A stretch of DNA of 35,365 bases. Origin: an uncultured bacterium. GTDB taxonomy: Bacteria > Bacteroidota > Bacteroidia > Sphingobacteriales > Sphingobacteriaceae. The stretch spans positions 1 through 35,365 of the forward strand of contig CAIMAP010000037.1 of the NCBI GenBank assembly GCA_903838995.1. Direction: 5' to 3'. This document shows positions 1-8,406 of the stretch, in pieces. The stretch's first letter is position 1; each line of letters starts with the position of its first letter. A program made the position numbers and the translations under genes. The notes under the pieces were generated by a model. It saw only the letters and a program-made list of their open reading frames with translations, made no database searches and was not told where the DNA came from.

Positions 1-197
1 ATCGAGCCGTTGATATCTTTGCCTTCGGTAAAGTTTTCTAAATCGCTTACCTTGCCTGCTTTTTTATAAATGTTCATCGAACCATTTAATAAAGTAATGC
101 CGGCACTATCGTAACCCCTATATTCTAATCTTTTTAATCCTTTAATAATAACATCGTATGCATTACGATGTCCAATATATCCTACAATTCCACACAT
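1..197 (-). CDS. glmS: Glutamine--fructose-6-phosphate aminotransferase (isomerizing), N-terminal part only; continues past the left edge
   Basis: Reverse-strand translation from ATG at 197 reads [34 protein letters not shown]..., the N-terminal class II glutamine amidotransferase signature of GlmS (Cys2 nucleophile, [10 protein letters not shown]). Not in the supplied ORF list because it is truncated. Confidence 0.95.
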   Translation of the reverse strand, partial: MCGIVGYIGHRNAYDVIIKGLKRLEYRGYDSAGITLLNGSMNIYKKAGKVSDLENFTEGKDINGS

Positions 198-231
198 AGT
201 TTGAAATGTTATTTTTTTTGCAAATTAATAA

Positions 232-1539
232 TTAAAGTTTTGAATAACTAATAGCTAATCTGATTGGTCTGCTTGGATGCTTTGGACCATTTAAAACACT
301 ACGATTCGCCTTAATTTGTTTGCTCGCATCTTCTAGATAAAGTGCCTGAAAATCTAATCTATTTAATATAAACTGCTGAACAGTTTTAGTCATTTCGATG
401 GTATATTGCTTTTTGCTAGCATCATAAACACCACTAGATATAAGGTATTCTGCGCTACTCCCTTTTCTTCTGGCCTTTAAAGAAAGCGTGCTAATTGGAG
501 CAAATTTGCTATCCGAACCGGTTTCAATTGGGATAATTAATTCTGCTTTGTTGATGGCAATTTTATTAGAATCTTTTCTTAATTCTAAATCTGGAAAACG
601 AATGCGCACTCTAGTACCCGCTAAAGATTGTGCGTAGGCATTTTGTTGTCCTTGAACAGTATCTGTAAATTGATATTGCACTTTGGTATTCGAATAATCG
701 TGTTCGTAACGGTTCACATTTGCTGCAACACTATTGATATTAAAAATAAAACTACTGGTATCTGTTGTATTTTTATAATACAAAATAATATAAGAACGAT
801 TGGCATTGGTTAAATCAAAAGACATTACACCACCATTGCCACTCATGTTTTTTGCCGTTAAATAAAATCCTTTATATGCATTTAAAAACGCGGTATTATC
901 AGATAAATCAACTAGTCCAGACTTTGCTAATAATTCTTTACCAAAATCATTCGCTAATTTAATTCTGATTTGTGGATATACTTTCATGACAGTATCTTTT
1001 TTATTATCAATAATATTTTGAATAATTAGACTGTCTTTAGGATTTGGTCTATAACGAACAGATCCAATTTCGCTTGATTTTACTTTATATTTTTTATTGG
1101 AATAATAGATGCTATCATTACTAATGGTTTCGTCTAGTTGCGATACGGAAATATTAAATATGGAATTTTTATCCCCATAAAATCTTTGGGAAGTATCTCC
1201 AATATAGCCCATTACCATTACAATAGAGTCGAGCGTTGGTGTGGTACCAAAACTCACATTGTTTTTAGAAAGCGTGGCATGAAATGCAATACTGGCTCTG
1301 GTTTCGCCAAATACTGGATCGATAAATTCTCCTAAGAGGTTTCTTGCATAATTGGAAGAAATTAAGGTATCGTCTTTCACTGTCCAAAGAACTATGCGAG
1401 CCGTGTCGTTTTTACCAACGCCAATACCTGTTTCGTTTAATTGATCTTCTAGCCCAATCGAACCTTCTTTTTTACAAGATTGTAAAATAAAAAGACTTAT
1501 TAACATAATTAATAAGTCTTTAGATGTCTTCCAATTCAT
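232..1539 (-). CDS. DUF4270 family lipoprotein
   Basis: 435 aa ORF; N-terminal lipoprotein signal (LISLFILQSCKKE) and DUF4270-like sequence (GEFIDPVFGETRASIAFHATLS; KAELIIPIE). Function unknown. Confidence 0.8.
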   Translation of the reverse strand: MNWKTSKDLLIMLISLFILQSCKKEGSIGLEDQLNETGIGVGKNDTARIVLWTVKDDTLISSNYARNLLGEFIDPVFGETRASIAFHATLSKNNVSFGTTPTLDSIVMVMGYIGDTSQRFYGDKNSIFNISVSQLDETISNDSIYYSNKKYKVKSSEIGSVRYRPNPKDSLIIQNIIDNKKDTVMKVYPQIRIKLANDFGKELLAKSGLVDLSDNTAFLNAYKGFYLTAKNMSGNGGVMSFDLTNANRSYIILYYKNTTDTSSFIFNINSVAANVNRYEHDYSNTKVQYQFTDTVQGQQNAYAQSLAGTRVRIRFPDLELRKDSNKIAINKAELIIPIETGSDSKFAPISTLSLKARRKGSSAEYLISSGVYDASKKQYTIEMTKTVQQFILNRLDFQALYLEDASKQIKANRSVLNGPKHPSRPIRLAISYSKL

Positions 1540-1551
1540 TCTTAAAATTCT

Positions 1552-2379
1552 TTAAGTAGTTACTAAATCTACACTTACCTCATCATAAAACTGAACAAAA
1601 TTATCAAAATCAAACGTTTCGTGGTCTGTTTTCTCAATAATTAATTTGTCGGTTTGTTTGTTAAGAAACTTTAAAACGCTTGATTCAATGTTTTCGTCTG
1701 CTTTAATGACAGCATCTGAATAATTAATTGCGCTTATATGTAGAGATGAACAGCTAGCATCCTTTAATAATGCTGCATCTGTAGCATTCATATCGGGAGT
1801 TAAAGCCTTAGTTTTTAAATTTTTATCGAGGTTTTCTGTAAAACAATTTTCGTAAACAGAATAAACAACCTTGGTGTTTTTAAACATTGGATCCTCGCGG
1901 TAAGCCGTTTTCAAGTACATCGGTACTAAACTGCTCATCCAACCCATGCAATGAACCACATCTGGCATCCATCCTAATTTTTTTACTGTTTCAATGGCAC
2001 CTTTACAGAAGAAAATCATGCGCTCGTCGTTATCGTCGAAGAACTTTTCTTTTGCATCTCTAAATACTTGTTTGCGTTGGAAATATTCCTCATTATCTAA
2101 GAAATAAACCTGCATTCTTGCAGTTGGAAGCGATGCCACCTTAATAATTAATGGATTATCATTTTCGTTGATGACGATATTCATACCAGATAAACGAATT
2201 ACTTCATGTAATCTGTTTCTTCTTTCGTTGATATTACCAAAACGCGGCATTAAGATTCGAATTTCGAACCCTTTTTCTTGCATTGCCTGCGGTAATTGCC
2301 TAGTAATTTTAGCGATTTTGGTAAGCTCCAGAAATGGTGACATTTCGTGGGCGATAAAGAGAATCTTTGTTTTTGCCAT
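1552..2379 (-). CDS. Glycogen/starch synthase-like protein (N-terminal GT5 domain only, 275 aa)
   Basis: KILFIAHEMSPFLELTKIAKITRQLPQAMQEKGFEIRILMPRFGNI and DVVHCMGWMSSLVPMYL resemble the GT5 N-terminal domain. The ORF stops at 275 aa, so the C-terminal GT-B half is absent. Confidence 0.75.
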   Translation of the reverse strand: MAKTKILFIAHEMSPFLELTKIAKITRQLPQAMQEKGFEIRILMPRFGNINERRNRLHEVIRLSGMNIVINENDNPLIIKVASLPTARMQVYFLDNEEYFQRKQVFRDAKEKFFDDNDERMIFFCKGAIETVKKLGWMPDVVHCMGWMSSLVPMYLKTAYREDPMFKNTKVVYSVYENCFTENLDKNLKTKALTPDMNATDAALLKDASCSSLHISAINYSDAVIKADENIESSVLKFLNKQTDKLIIEKTDHETFDFDNFVQFYDEVSVDLVTT

Positions 2380-2533
2380 ATTGAACTAACTCCTAGTCAA
2401 CAATTTATCGTGGAATAACGATATAAATTGGGATTGCAAATATACTAATAATATTGGATAATTTTTTGAAAAACCAATATGATGCTTGATATTATCAAAA
2501 AAATGACAATTTTGCCTAATCAAAGCGCTTCAG

Positions 2534-3376
2534 GTGAAAATTTGTAAAACAAAAAAGGAATTATCAGCAGTACTTGCCTTAGCCAAGACAAATAAGCAAT
2601 CTATTGGCTTTGTGCCAACTATGGGCGCAATTCATACTGGCCATACCTCTTTAATAACGAAGTCAAAAAGCGAAAACGACTTAGTTGTGTGTAGTATTTT
2701 TGTCAATCCTACTCAATTCAACGATCCTAGCGATTTAATTAAATATCCTCGTCCTATTGCAAACGATATGCAATTGCTCGAATCGGTAAATTGTGATGTA
2801 TTATTTCTGCCAGAAATAAGCGAAATGTATAGCCCTGGAGAAATTTGGGAACATTCCTTTGGCGAAATTGAATTATGCTGGGAGGGCGCCATTAGACCTG
2901 GACATTTTAAAGGCGTAGGGCAAATAGTATACAAGCTTTTATCGCTAATTCAACCCGATAAAGCCTATTTTGGACAAAAAGACTTCCAACAAACCATTGT
3001 GGTGAAGCAATTAGTAAAAGACTTTCAACTATTAACCGAAATAGTGGTTTGCCCTATTTTAAGAGCATCCGATGGTTTGGCATTAAGCTCTAGAAATATT
3101 CGCTTAAATGAGCTAGAAAGAGTTGATGCAGCAAAAATTTATAATGTTTTATCGGACTGTAAAAGCCAATTTTTACAACAAGAAGCCATTTCAACTATTC
3201 AATTAACAGCCGAAAATGCCCTTAAATCGATTCCTAACGTTCAGCTTGAATATTTTGCCATAGTTGCACAAGAAGATCTTAAAATATGGGATAGCACCAA
3301 ACATATGGCGCCAATTGCCATAGTTGCCCTTCGCTTTCCAAGCGTAAGGTTAATAGACAATATGGTGCTTGAATAG
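2534..3376 (+). CDS. panC: Pantoate--beta-alanine ligase
   Basis: FVPTMGAIHTGHTSLI (HxGH nucleotidyltransferase motif), FVNPTQFNDPSD, KAYFGQKDFQQ, SSRN. GTG start; the exact start is uncertain. Confidence 0.95.
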   Translation: MKICKTKKELSAVLALAKTNKQSIGFVPTMGAIHTGHTSLITKSKSENDLVVCSIFVNPTQFNDPSDLIKYPRPIANDMQLLESVNCDVLFLPEISEMYSPGEIWEHSFGEIELCWEGAIRPGHFKGVGQIVYKLLSLIQPDKAYFGQKDFQQTIVVKQLVKDFQLLTEIVVCPILRASDGLALSSRNIRLNELERVDAAKIYNVLSDCKSQFLQQEAISTIQLTAENALKSIPNVQLEYFAIVAQEDLKIWDSTKHMAPIAIVALRFPSVRLIDNMVLE

Positions 3377-3406
3377 GAATCTAAATTATTTTACCTTTGC
3401 CCCACT

Positions 3407-3754
3407 ATGCATATAGAAATATTAAAATCTAAAATTCATCGCGTAAAAGTTACGCAGGCCGAACTTCATTATGTTGGTAGCATTACTATCGACGAAGATT
3501 TAATGGATGCAGCCAATATTATTGCTCACGAGAAAGTGCAAGTGGTTAATATCAATAATGGCGAACGCTTTGAAACTTATGTGATTAAAGGCGAACGCGC
3601 ATCGGGAACCATTTGTTTAAATGGACCAGCTGCTAGAAAAGTACAAGTGGGAGATATTGTTATTATTATATCTTATGCAAGCATGGAATTTGAAGCAGCC
3701 AAAAAACACCAGCCCATTTCCATTTTCACAGACGAACAAAACCGCTTAGTATAA
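3407..3754 (+). CDS. panD: Aspartate 1-decarboxylase (pyruvoyl-dependent)
   Basis: 115 aa; YVGSITID contains the Gly-Ser self-cleavage site; NGPAARK; immediately downstream of panC. Confidence 0.96.
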   Translation: MHIEILKSKIHRVKVTQAELHYVGSITIDEDLMDAANIIAHEKVQVVNINNGERFETYVIKGERASGTICLNGPAARKVQVGDIVIIISYASMEFEAAKKHQPISIFTDEQNRLV

Positions 3755-3758
3755 ATCG

Positions 3759-4739
3759 TTGAAAAACACCCTCAAATACATCCTTTTTTTAGGATTAGGC
3801 GCTGCCCTTTTATGGTTTAGTTTTCGTAATCAAAACTTATTGCTGTTAGGCGAAAGTTTAAAATCGGCAAACTATTATTGGGTTGCTTTATCGGTATTGG
3901 TTTCTATTTTTGCTCATTGGTTAAGGGCTTTGCGTTGGAAAATGTTATTTGAGCCCATTGGCTACCATCCCAAAACAACACATACTTTTTATGCAGTAAT
4001 GATAGGCTATCTGGCCAATTTGGCTTTCCCTAGAATGGGAGAAGTTTCTAGATGTGCCGTGCTCAATAAAACAGATAACATGCCCATTTCTACGCTCATT
4101 GGAACGGTTGTAGTAGAGAGAATTATCGATGTAATTTTTCTATTAGGATTAGGCTTATTGGCAATATTAATATTGTACAAAGAAATAAATGTTTTTGTAT
4201 TTGAAAATTTTATTACCCCTATTTTTAGCAAACTGAATAGTGCCGTTGATTTAATTATACCTGCCATTTTAATTAGTTTAGTGTTTGGTATTTTATTTTT
4301 CTTATTAAGAAAAAAAATAAATGAATGGCATTTCACTCAAAAAATAAAAACTTTTATTTTATCCTTAAAAAAAGGATTGCTATCGGTTTTGCAATTAAAA
4401 AATAGGCTGCGATTCTTTGGTTTATCGCTTGGCATTTGGGCTTGCTATTTAATAGCAACTTATTTATGCTTTTTTGCTATACCTGCAACAAGTCCATTAA
4501 GTTTAGCCGTTGGCTTATTTGTAATGGTGGCAGGTGGAATTGGCATGTCTGCTCCTGTACAAGGCGGAATTGGAGCATTTGAAGCAGCCGTTAGTATTTC
4601 TTTATTGGTCTTTGGTATAAAAGAAAACGATGGCTTAAGCTATGCTGCAATTAGCCATGGCTCACAAATTTTATCTATCCTGGTTGTGGGATCAATTAGT
4701 TTATTCTTTGTATTTTTGATTAAAAGAAAACAAGCTTAA
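3759..4739 (+). CDS. Lysylphosphatidylglycerol synthase transmembrane region / flippase-like (UPF0104) membrane protein
   Basis: Multi-TM protein with WLRALRWKMLFEPIG, ANLAFPRMGEVSRCAVL and GGIGMSAPVQGGIGAFEAAV motifs. TTG start in the ORF track. Confidence 0.8.
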   Translation: MKNTLKYILFLGLGAALLWFSFRNQNLLLLGESLKSANYYWVALSVLVSIFAHWLRALRWKMLFEPIGYHPKTTHTFYAVMIGYLANLAFPRMGEVSRCAVLNKTDNMPISTLIGTVVVERIIDVIFLLGLGLLAILILYKEINVFVFENFITPIFSKLNSAVDLIIPAILISLVFGILFFLLRKKINEWHFTQKIKTFILSLKKGLLSVLQLKNRLRFFGLSLGIWACYLIATYLCFFAIPATSPLSLAVGLFVMVAGGIGMSAPVQGGIGAFEAAVSISLLVFGIKENDGLSYAAISHGSQILSILVVGSISLFFVFLIKRKQA

Positions 4740-4742
4740 GCA

Positions 4743-5237
4743 ATGGAAAAACTGATGAAAGTAAAATCCAAGATAATGAGGAAAGAAGAAGTGTCTGGAC
4801 TCATGGATGTTTGGAAATACATGGGCTTGAAAATTGTTTTCACTAATGGGTGTTTTGATATTATTCATTTGGGACATATCGATTACCTAGCCAGAGCAGC
4901 CTCTTTAGGTGGTAAATTAATTATAGGACTAAATACAGATGCTTCTGTTAGTAGATTAAAAGGAACTAATAGGCCTATTCAAGATGAACAATCAAGGGCA
5001 TTAATATTAGCTTCTTTACAATTTGTAGATGCCGTAATTCTTTTTGATGAAGAAACCCCTCAAGAGCTCATTAGTTTTTTAATCCCCGATATCTTAGTCA
5101 AAGGAAGCGACTACCGCATCGATCAAATAGTGGGTGCAGATGTAGTATTAAACAATGGCGGAAAAGTAGAAACGATGGACTTTGTACCCGGTTATTCCAC
5201 TTCAAATATTATTGAAAAAATTAAACAATCGAATTAA
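4743..5237 (+). CDS. rfaE2: D-glycero-beta-D-manno-heptose 1-phosphate adenylyltransferase-type nucleotidyltransferase
   Basis: [42 protein letters not shown]...[34 protein letters not shown]: cytidylyltransferase-like HxGH fold as in the HldE C-terminal domain. Confidence 0.9.
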   Translation: MEKLMKVKSKIMRKEEVSGLMDVWKYMGLKIVFTNGCFDIIHLGHIDYLARAASLGGKLIIGLNTDASVSRLKGTNRPIQDEQSRALILASLQFVDAVILFDEETPQELISFLIPDILVKGSDYRIDQIVGADVVLNNGGKVETMDFVPGYSTSNIIEKIKQSN

Positions 5238-5263
5238 ATATCAACCTATAATAAAAATATAAT

Positions 5264-6403
5264 ATGCATTTCGAACTTACAGAAGAACATTTAATGATTC
5301 AAAAAGCAGCAAGAGATTTTGCGCAAAATGAATTAAAACCAGGAGTGATTGAAAGAGATGAAAAACAAATTTTTCCGGCAGAACAAATAAAAAAATTAGG
5401 TGAATTGGGTTTCTTAGGAATGATGGTTGATCCTAAATACGGAGGATCTGGACTAGATGCCATTTCCTATGTTATTGCCATGGAAGAACTTTCTAAAGTA
5501 GATGCCTCTGCTTCGGTAGTAGTTTCGGTAAATAATTCTTTGGTATGCTACGGTATAGAAGCCTACGGTAATGAAGAACAAAAATTAAAATACTTAGTGC
5601 CTTTAGCAACTGGCGAAAAAATTGGCGCGTTTTGTTTATCAGAACCAGAAGCAGGTTCGGATGCAACTAGTCAACAAACTACTGCTATAGATATGGGCGA
5701 TCATTATTTATTAAATGGAACCAAAAATTGGATTACCAACGGAAACTCTGCTAGCACCTATATCGTAATAGCTCAAACAGATGTAACTAAGGGTCACCGC
5801 GGAATCAATGCCTTAATTGTAGAAAAAGGGATGCCTGGATTTGAAGTAGGTGTTAAAGAAAATAAATTAGGTATTAGGGGTTCGGATACCCATTCACTTT
5901 TGTTCACAGATGTGAAAGTGCCGAAAGAAAATAGAATAGGAGAAGATGGTTTTGGTTTTAAATTTGCCATGAAAACATTGGCTGGTGGTAGAATTGGAAT
6001 CGCTGCACAAGCATTGGGCATTGCATCTGGCGCTTATGAACTAGCACTTGCTTATTCAAAGGAAAGAAAAGCTTTTGGTACTACCATCTCCAATCACCAA
6101 GCCATTCAATTTAAATTAGCAGACATGGCTACTGAAATTGAAGCAGCTAGGTTATTGTGTTTAAAAGCTGCTTGGTTAAAAGATAATCACCAAGATTATG
6201 CGCTAGCAAGTTCGATGGCAAAATTATTTGCTTCAGAAACAGCGATGAAAACAACAGTAGAAGCAGTACAAATTCATGGTGGTTATGGATTCGTAAAAGA
6301 ATTCCATGTAGAAAGATTAATGCGTGATGCAAAAATTACTCAAATTTATGAAGGTACTTCAGAGATTCAAAGAATTGTAATTTCGCGAGAAGTATTGAAA
6401 TAA
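5264..6403 (+). CDS. Acyl-CoA dehydrogenase
   Basis: 379 aa; GAFCLSEPEAGSDA, NGTKNWITNG, QIHGGYGFVKEFHVERLMRDAKITQIYEGTSEIQRIVI; classic ACAD motifs. Confidence 0.95.
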   Translation: MHFELTEEHLMIQKAARDFAQNELKPGVIERDEKQIFPAEQIKKLGELGFLGMMVDPKYGGSGLDAISYVIAMEELSKVDASASVVVSVNNSLVCYGIEAYGNEEQKLKYLVPLATGEKIGAFCLSEPEAGSDATSQQTTAIDMGDHYLLNGTKNWITNGNSASTYIVIAQTDVTKGHRGINALIVEKGMPGFEVGVKENKLGIRGSDTHSLLFTDVKVPKENRIGEDGFGFKFAMKTLAGGRIGIAAQALGIASGAYELALAYSKERKAFGTTISNHQAIQFKLADMATEIEAARLLCLKAAWLKDNHQDYALASSMAKLFASETAMKTTVEAVQIHGGYGFVKEFHVERLMRDAKITQIYEGTSEIQRIVISREVLK

Positions 6404-6421
6404 AATTATATCACATTCCAT

Positions 6422-6457
6422 AAAAAAAGCCCGATGAAATTCATCGGGCTTTTTTAT
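6422..6457. terminator. Bidirectional intrinsic terminator between convergent genes
   Basis: AAAAAAAGCCCGATGAA/ATTCATCGGGCTTTTTTA: GC-capped perfect stem flanked by an A-tract and a T-tract, placed between the acyl-CoA dehydrogenase stop (6403) and the convergent SPOR gene stop (6480). Confidence 0.88.
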
Positions 6458-6479
6458 TGATTAATATTTTGTTATTGCG

Positions 6480-7085
6480 CTAGTGCTCCAGATTGAGCAG
6501 CAATGCCCTCTTGGCTTGTTGGTGCGTAATTCGAATGCCATCTTTGTAAGGCACAATAAAAGCATCTTTAATGCCCATTTGTTGAATATCTTTTCGATAA
6601 GCCACTGCATCTTCTAAAGTAAAAAACAAACCTATCATATATTTTTCTAAGCCTTTCAAATATTCTACTTGAATACTTTGATCGTCTTTGTTTATTTTAT
6701 TTTTTAAATCGAAGTTTTTAAAAGCGCCTAATTGAATTCGATAATAATAACCTTTTGCCTGTACGGCACTTAAGACTCCGTAAACCCTTGTTGTTTTGTT
6801 TCCGCAGTTTTTTTGTAATTCTGAGTATTTATTTTGCATACCATACAAATAAGCTTGCATGGTATCTGTTTTCTTTTGTGAAACTGCAACTTCGATTTCT
6901 TTTTCTTCTATCTGCTCTTCGAGGCTGATTTTCATTTTACGAATATCAACTGCTTTCATTTTCTTAATTGCTTTCAATTCTTGCTTGATAGCTTTATTTT
7001 CTGCTTTGGTTTGCGCCAATAAATACATAGGCGACACCAAAATGACCAAACAGCAAAGAAATCTATAAATATATTTTTGAAGCAT
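6480..7085 (-). CDS. SPOR-domain (sporulation-related repeat) exported protein
   Basis: Chosen start at 7085 gives MLQKYIYRFLCCLVILVSPMYLLAQ (signal peptide). C-terminus YYYRIQLGAFKNFD...VEYLKGLEKYMIGLFFTLEDAVAYRKDIQQMGIKDAFIVPYKDGIRI is SPOR-like. The longer ORF call to 7634 overlaps the neighbouring gene and is rejected. Confidence 0.75.
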   Translation of the reverse strand: MLQKYIYRFLCCLVILVSPMYLLAQTKAENKAIKQELKAIKKMKAVDIRKMKISLEEQIEEKEIEVAVSQKKTDTMQAYLYGMQNKYSELQKNCGNKTTRVYGVLSAVQAKGYYYRIQLGAFKNFDLKNKINKDDQSIQVEYLKGLEKYMIGLFFTLEDAVAYRKDIQQMGIKDAFIVPYKDGIRITHQQAKRALLLNLEH

Positions 7086-7167
7086 TTTAAATGATATGTT
7101 TATATTGCAATTTAGTAATTTCTTTGGATTATAAAACATCAACAATCCATTACAAAGGGAATAAAAT

Positions 7168-8406
7168 ATGAAAAAAATAAAAATCAGCCTTGCCCTAGTC
7201 CTTGTTATGCATTTAAGTACTGTTGTATTTGGACAAAAAATAAATATTTCTTCCGGAAAATGGAAAGGCAGCTTAATTAGAAATGACGAAATAAGCATCC
7301 CATTTGTTTTTGATATCGAAACAAAACAATCGGGTATTATCATGAACATCATTAATGCAGAAGACACAATAAGCGTAAACAATTTTAGATTAATTGGAGA
7401 TAGCGTATTAATTACCTTGCCTTTTTTTGATGCAGAATTTATGGTTAAAGTAAGTGCTACAAAAATGAAAGGCCGTTGGACTAGACATTTACCCAAAGTC
7501 AATACAAGCATGGCATTTGAGGCAGATACCAAGCAAACAAGATTTGATGAATCAAATAAAATAGCTACAAGCCTTAATAATACCTGGGATGTGAAGTTTT
7601 TCGATACCGCTTTTAAAGATAGTAGCGATGCCATTGGAAAATTCCAATCAACACCAACAAAAATTACAGGTACTTTTTTAACTAGTACTGGTGATTATAG
7701 ATTTTTAGAAGGCGTATTTGATGGAGAAAAAATAAGGCTGTCTACTTTTGATGGTTCACACGCCTATTTAGTAATTGCAGATTTCAATCCGCAAAATAAT
7801 AGCATAAGCAAGGGCGTTTTTTATTCGGGCTTGAACAATAAAGAATTTTGGAATGCTAGCTTTAATCCAAAAGCAGCTTTACCTGATGCCGAAAAATTAA
7901 CTTTTTTAAAACAAGGATTCGAAAGTGTACAGTTCGAATTTCCAGACCTAAACAACAATCCAATTACGCTCGAAGATGCACGTTTTAAAGGAAAAGTAGT
8001 GCTTTTGCAAATCATGGGCTCTTGGTGCCCAAATTGTTTAGATGAAAGTAAACTAATGACAAGTATTTATCAACAATACCAAAGTAGGGGTTTAGAAATA
8101 ATTGGATTGTGTTTTGAAAAAAGTGAAGACATCAATATTGTTAAAAAAAATATAAGCAATTTTAAAACCCAATTAAATATTCCCTACCCATTAGTTATAG
8201 CAGGAAATACACAGAAAGGAAGTGTAAATAAAGCATTGCCAATGCTAGCTAATTTTGTTGCATTCCCTACGCTAATTATTATTGATAAAAATGGAAAAGT
8301 AAGAAATATCCATACGGGTTATTCTGGCCCTGCTACAGGCATTTACTTTGCCGAATTCAAAGATCATTTTATTGCCAACATAGAAAAATATTTAAATGAA
8401 AAATAA
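7168..8406 (+). CDS. TlpA-family thioredoxin-like protein (peroxiredoxin/disulfide reductase type)
   Basis: Signal peptide MKKIKISLALVLVMHLSTVVFGQ; C-terminal LQIMGSWCPNCLDESKLM (CPNC active site), FPTLIIIDKNGKV. Confidence 0.88.
   Translation: MKKIKISLALVLVMHLSTVVFGQKINISSGKWKGSLIRNDEISIPFVFDIETKQSGIIMNIINAEDTISVNNFRLIGDSVLITLPFFDAEFMVKVSATKMKGRWTRHLPKVNTSMAFEADTKQTRFDESNKIATSLNNTWDVKFFDTAFKDSSDAIGKFQSTPTKITGTFLTSTGDYRFLEGVFDGEKIRLSTFDGSHAYLVIADFNPQNNSISKGVFYSGLNNKEFWNASFNPKAALPDAEKLTFLKQGFESVQFEFPDLNNNPITLEDARFKGKVVLLQIMGSWCPNCLDESKLMTSIYQQYQSRGLEIIGLCFEKSEDINIVKKNISNFKTQLNIPYPLVIAGNTQKGSVNKALPMLANFVAFPTLIIIDKNGKVRNIHTGYSGPATGIYFAEFKDHFIANIEKYLNEK

Noticed and set aside
7086-7634. N-terminal extension of the minus-strand ORF 6480..7634
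   Set aside because: It is antisense to the well-supported TlpA-like gene. A proper signal peptide start (MLQKYIYRFLCCLVILVSPMYLLAQ) exists at 7085.
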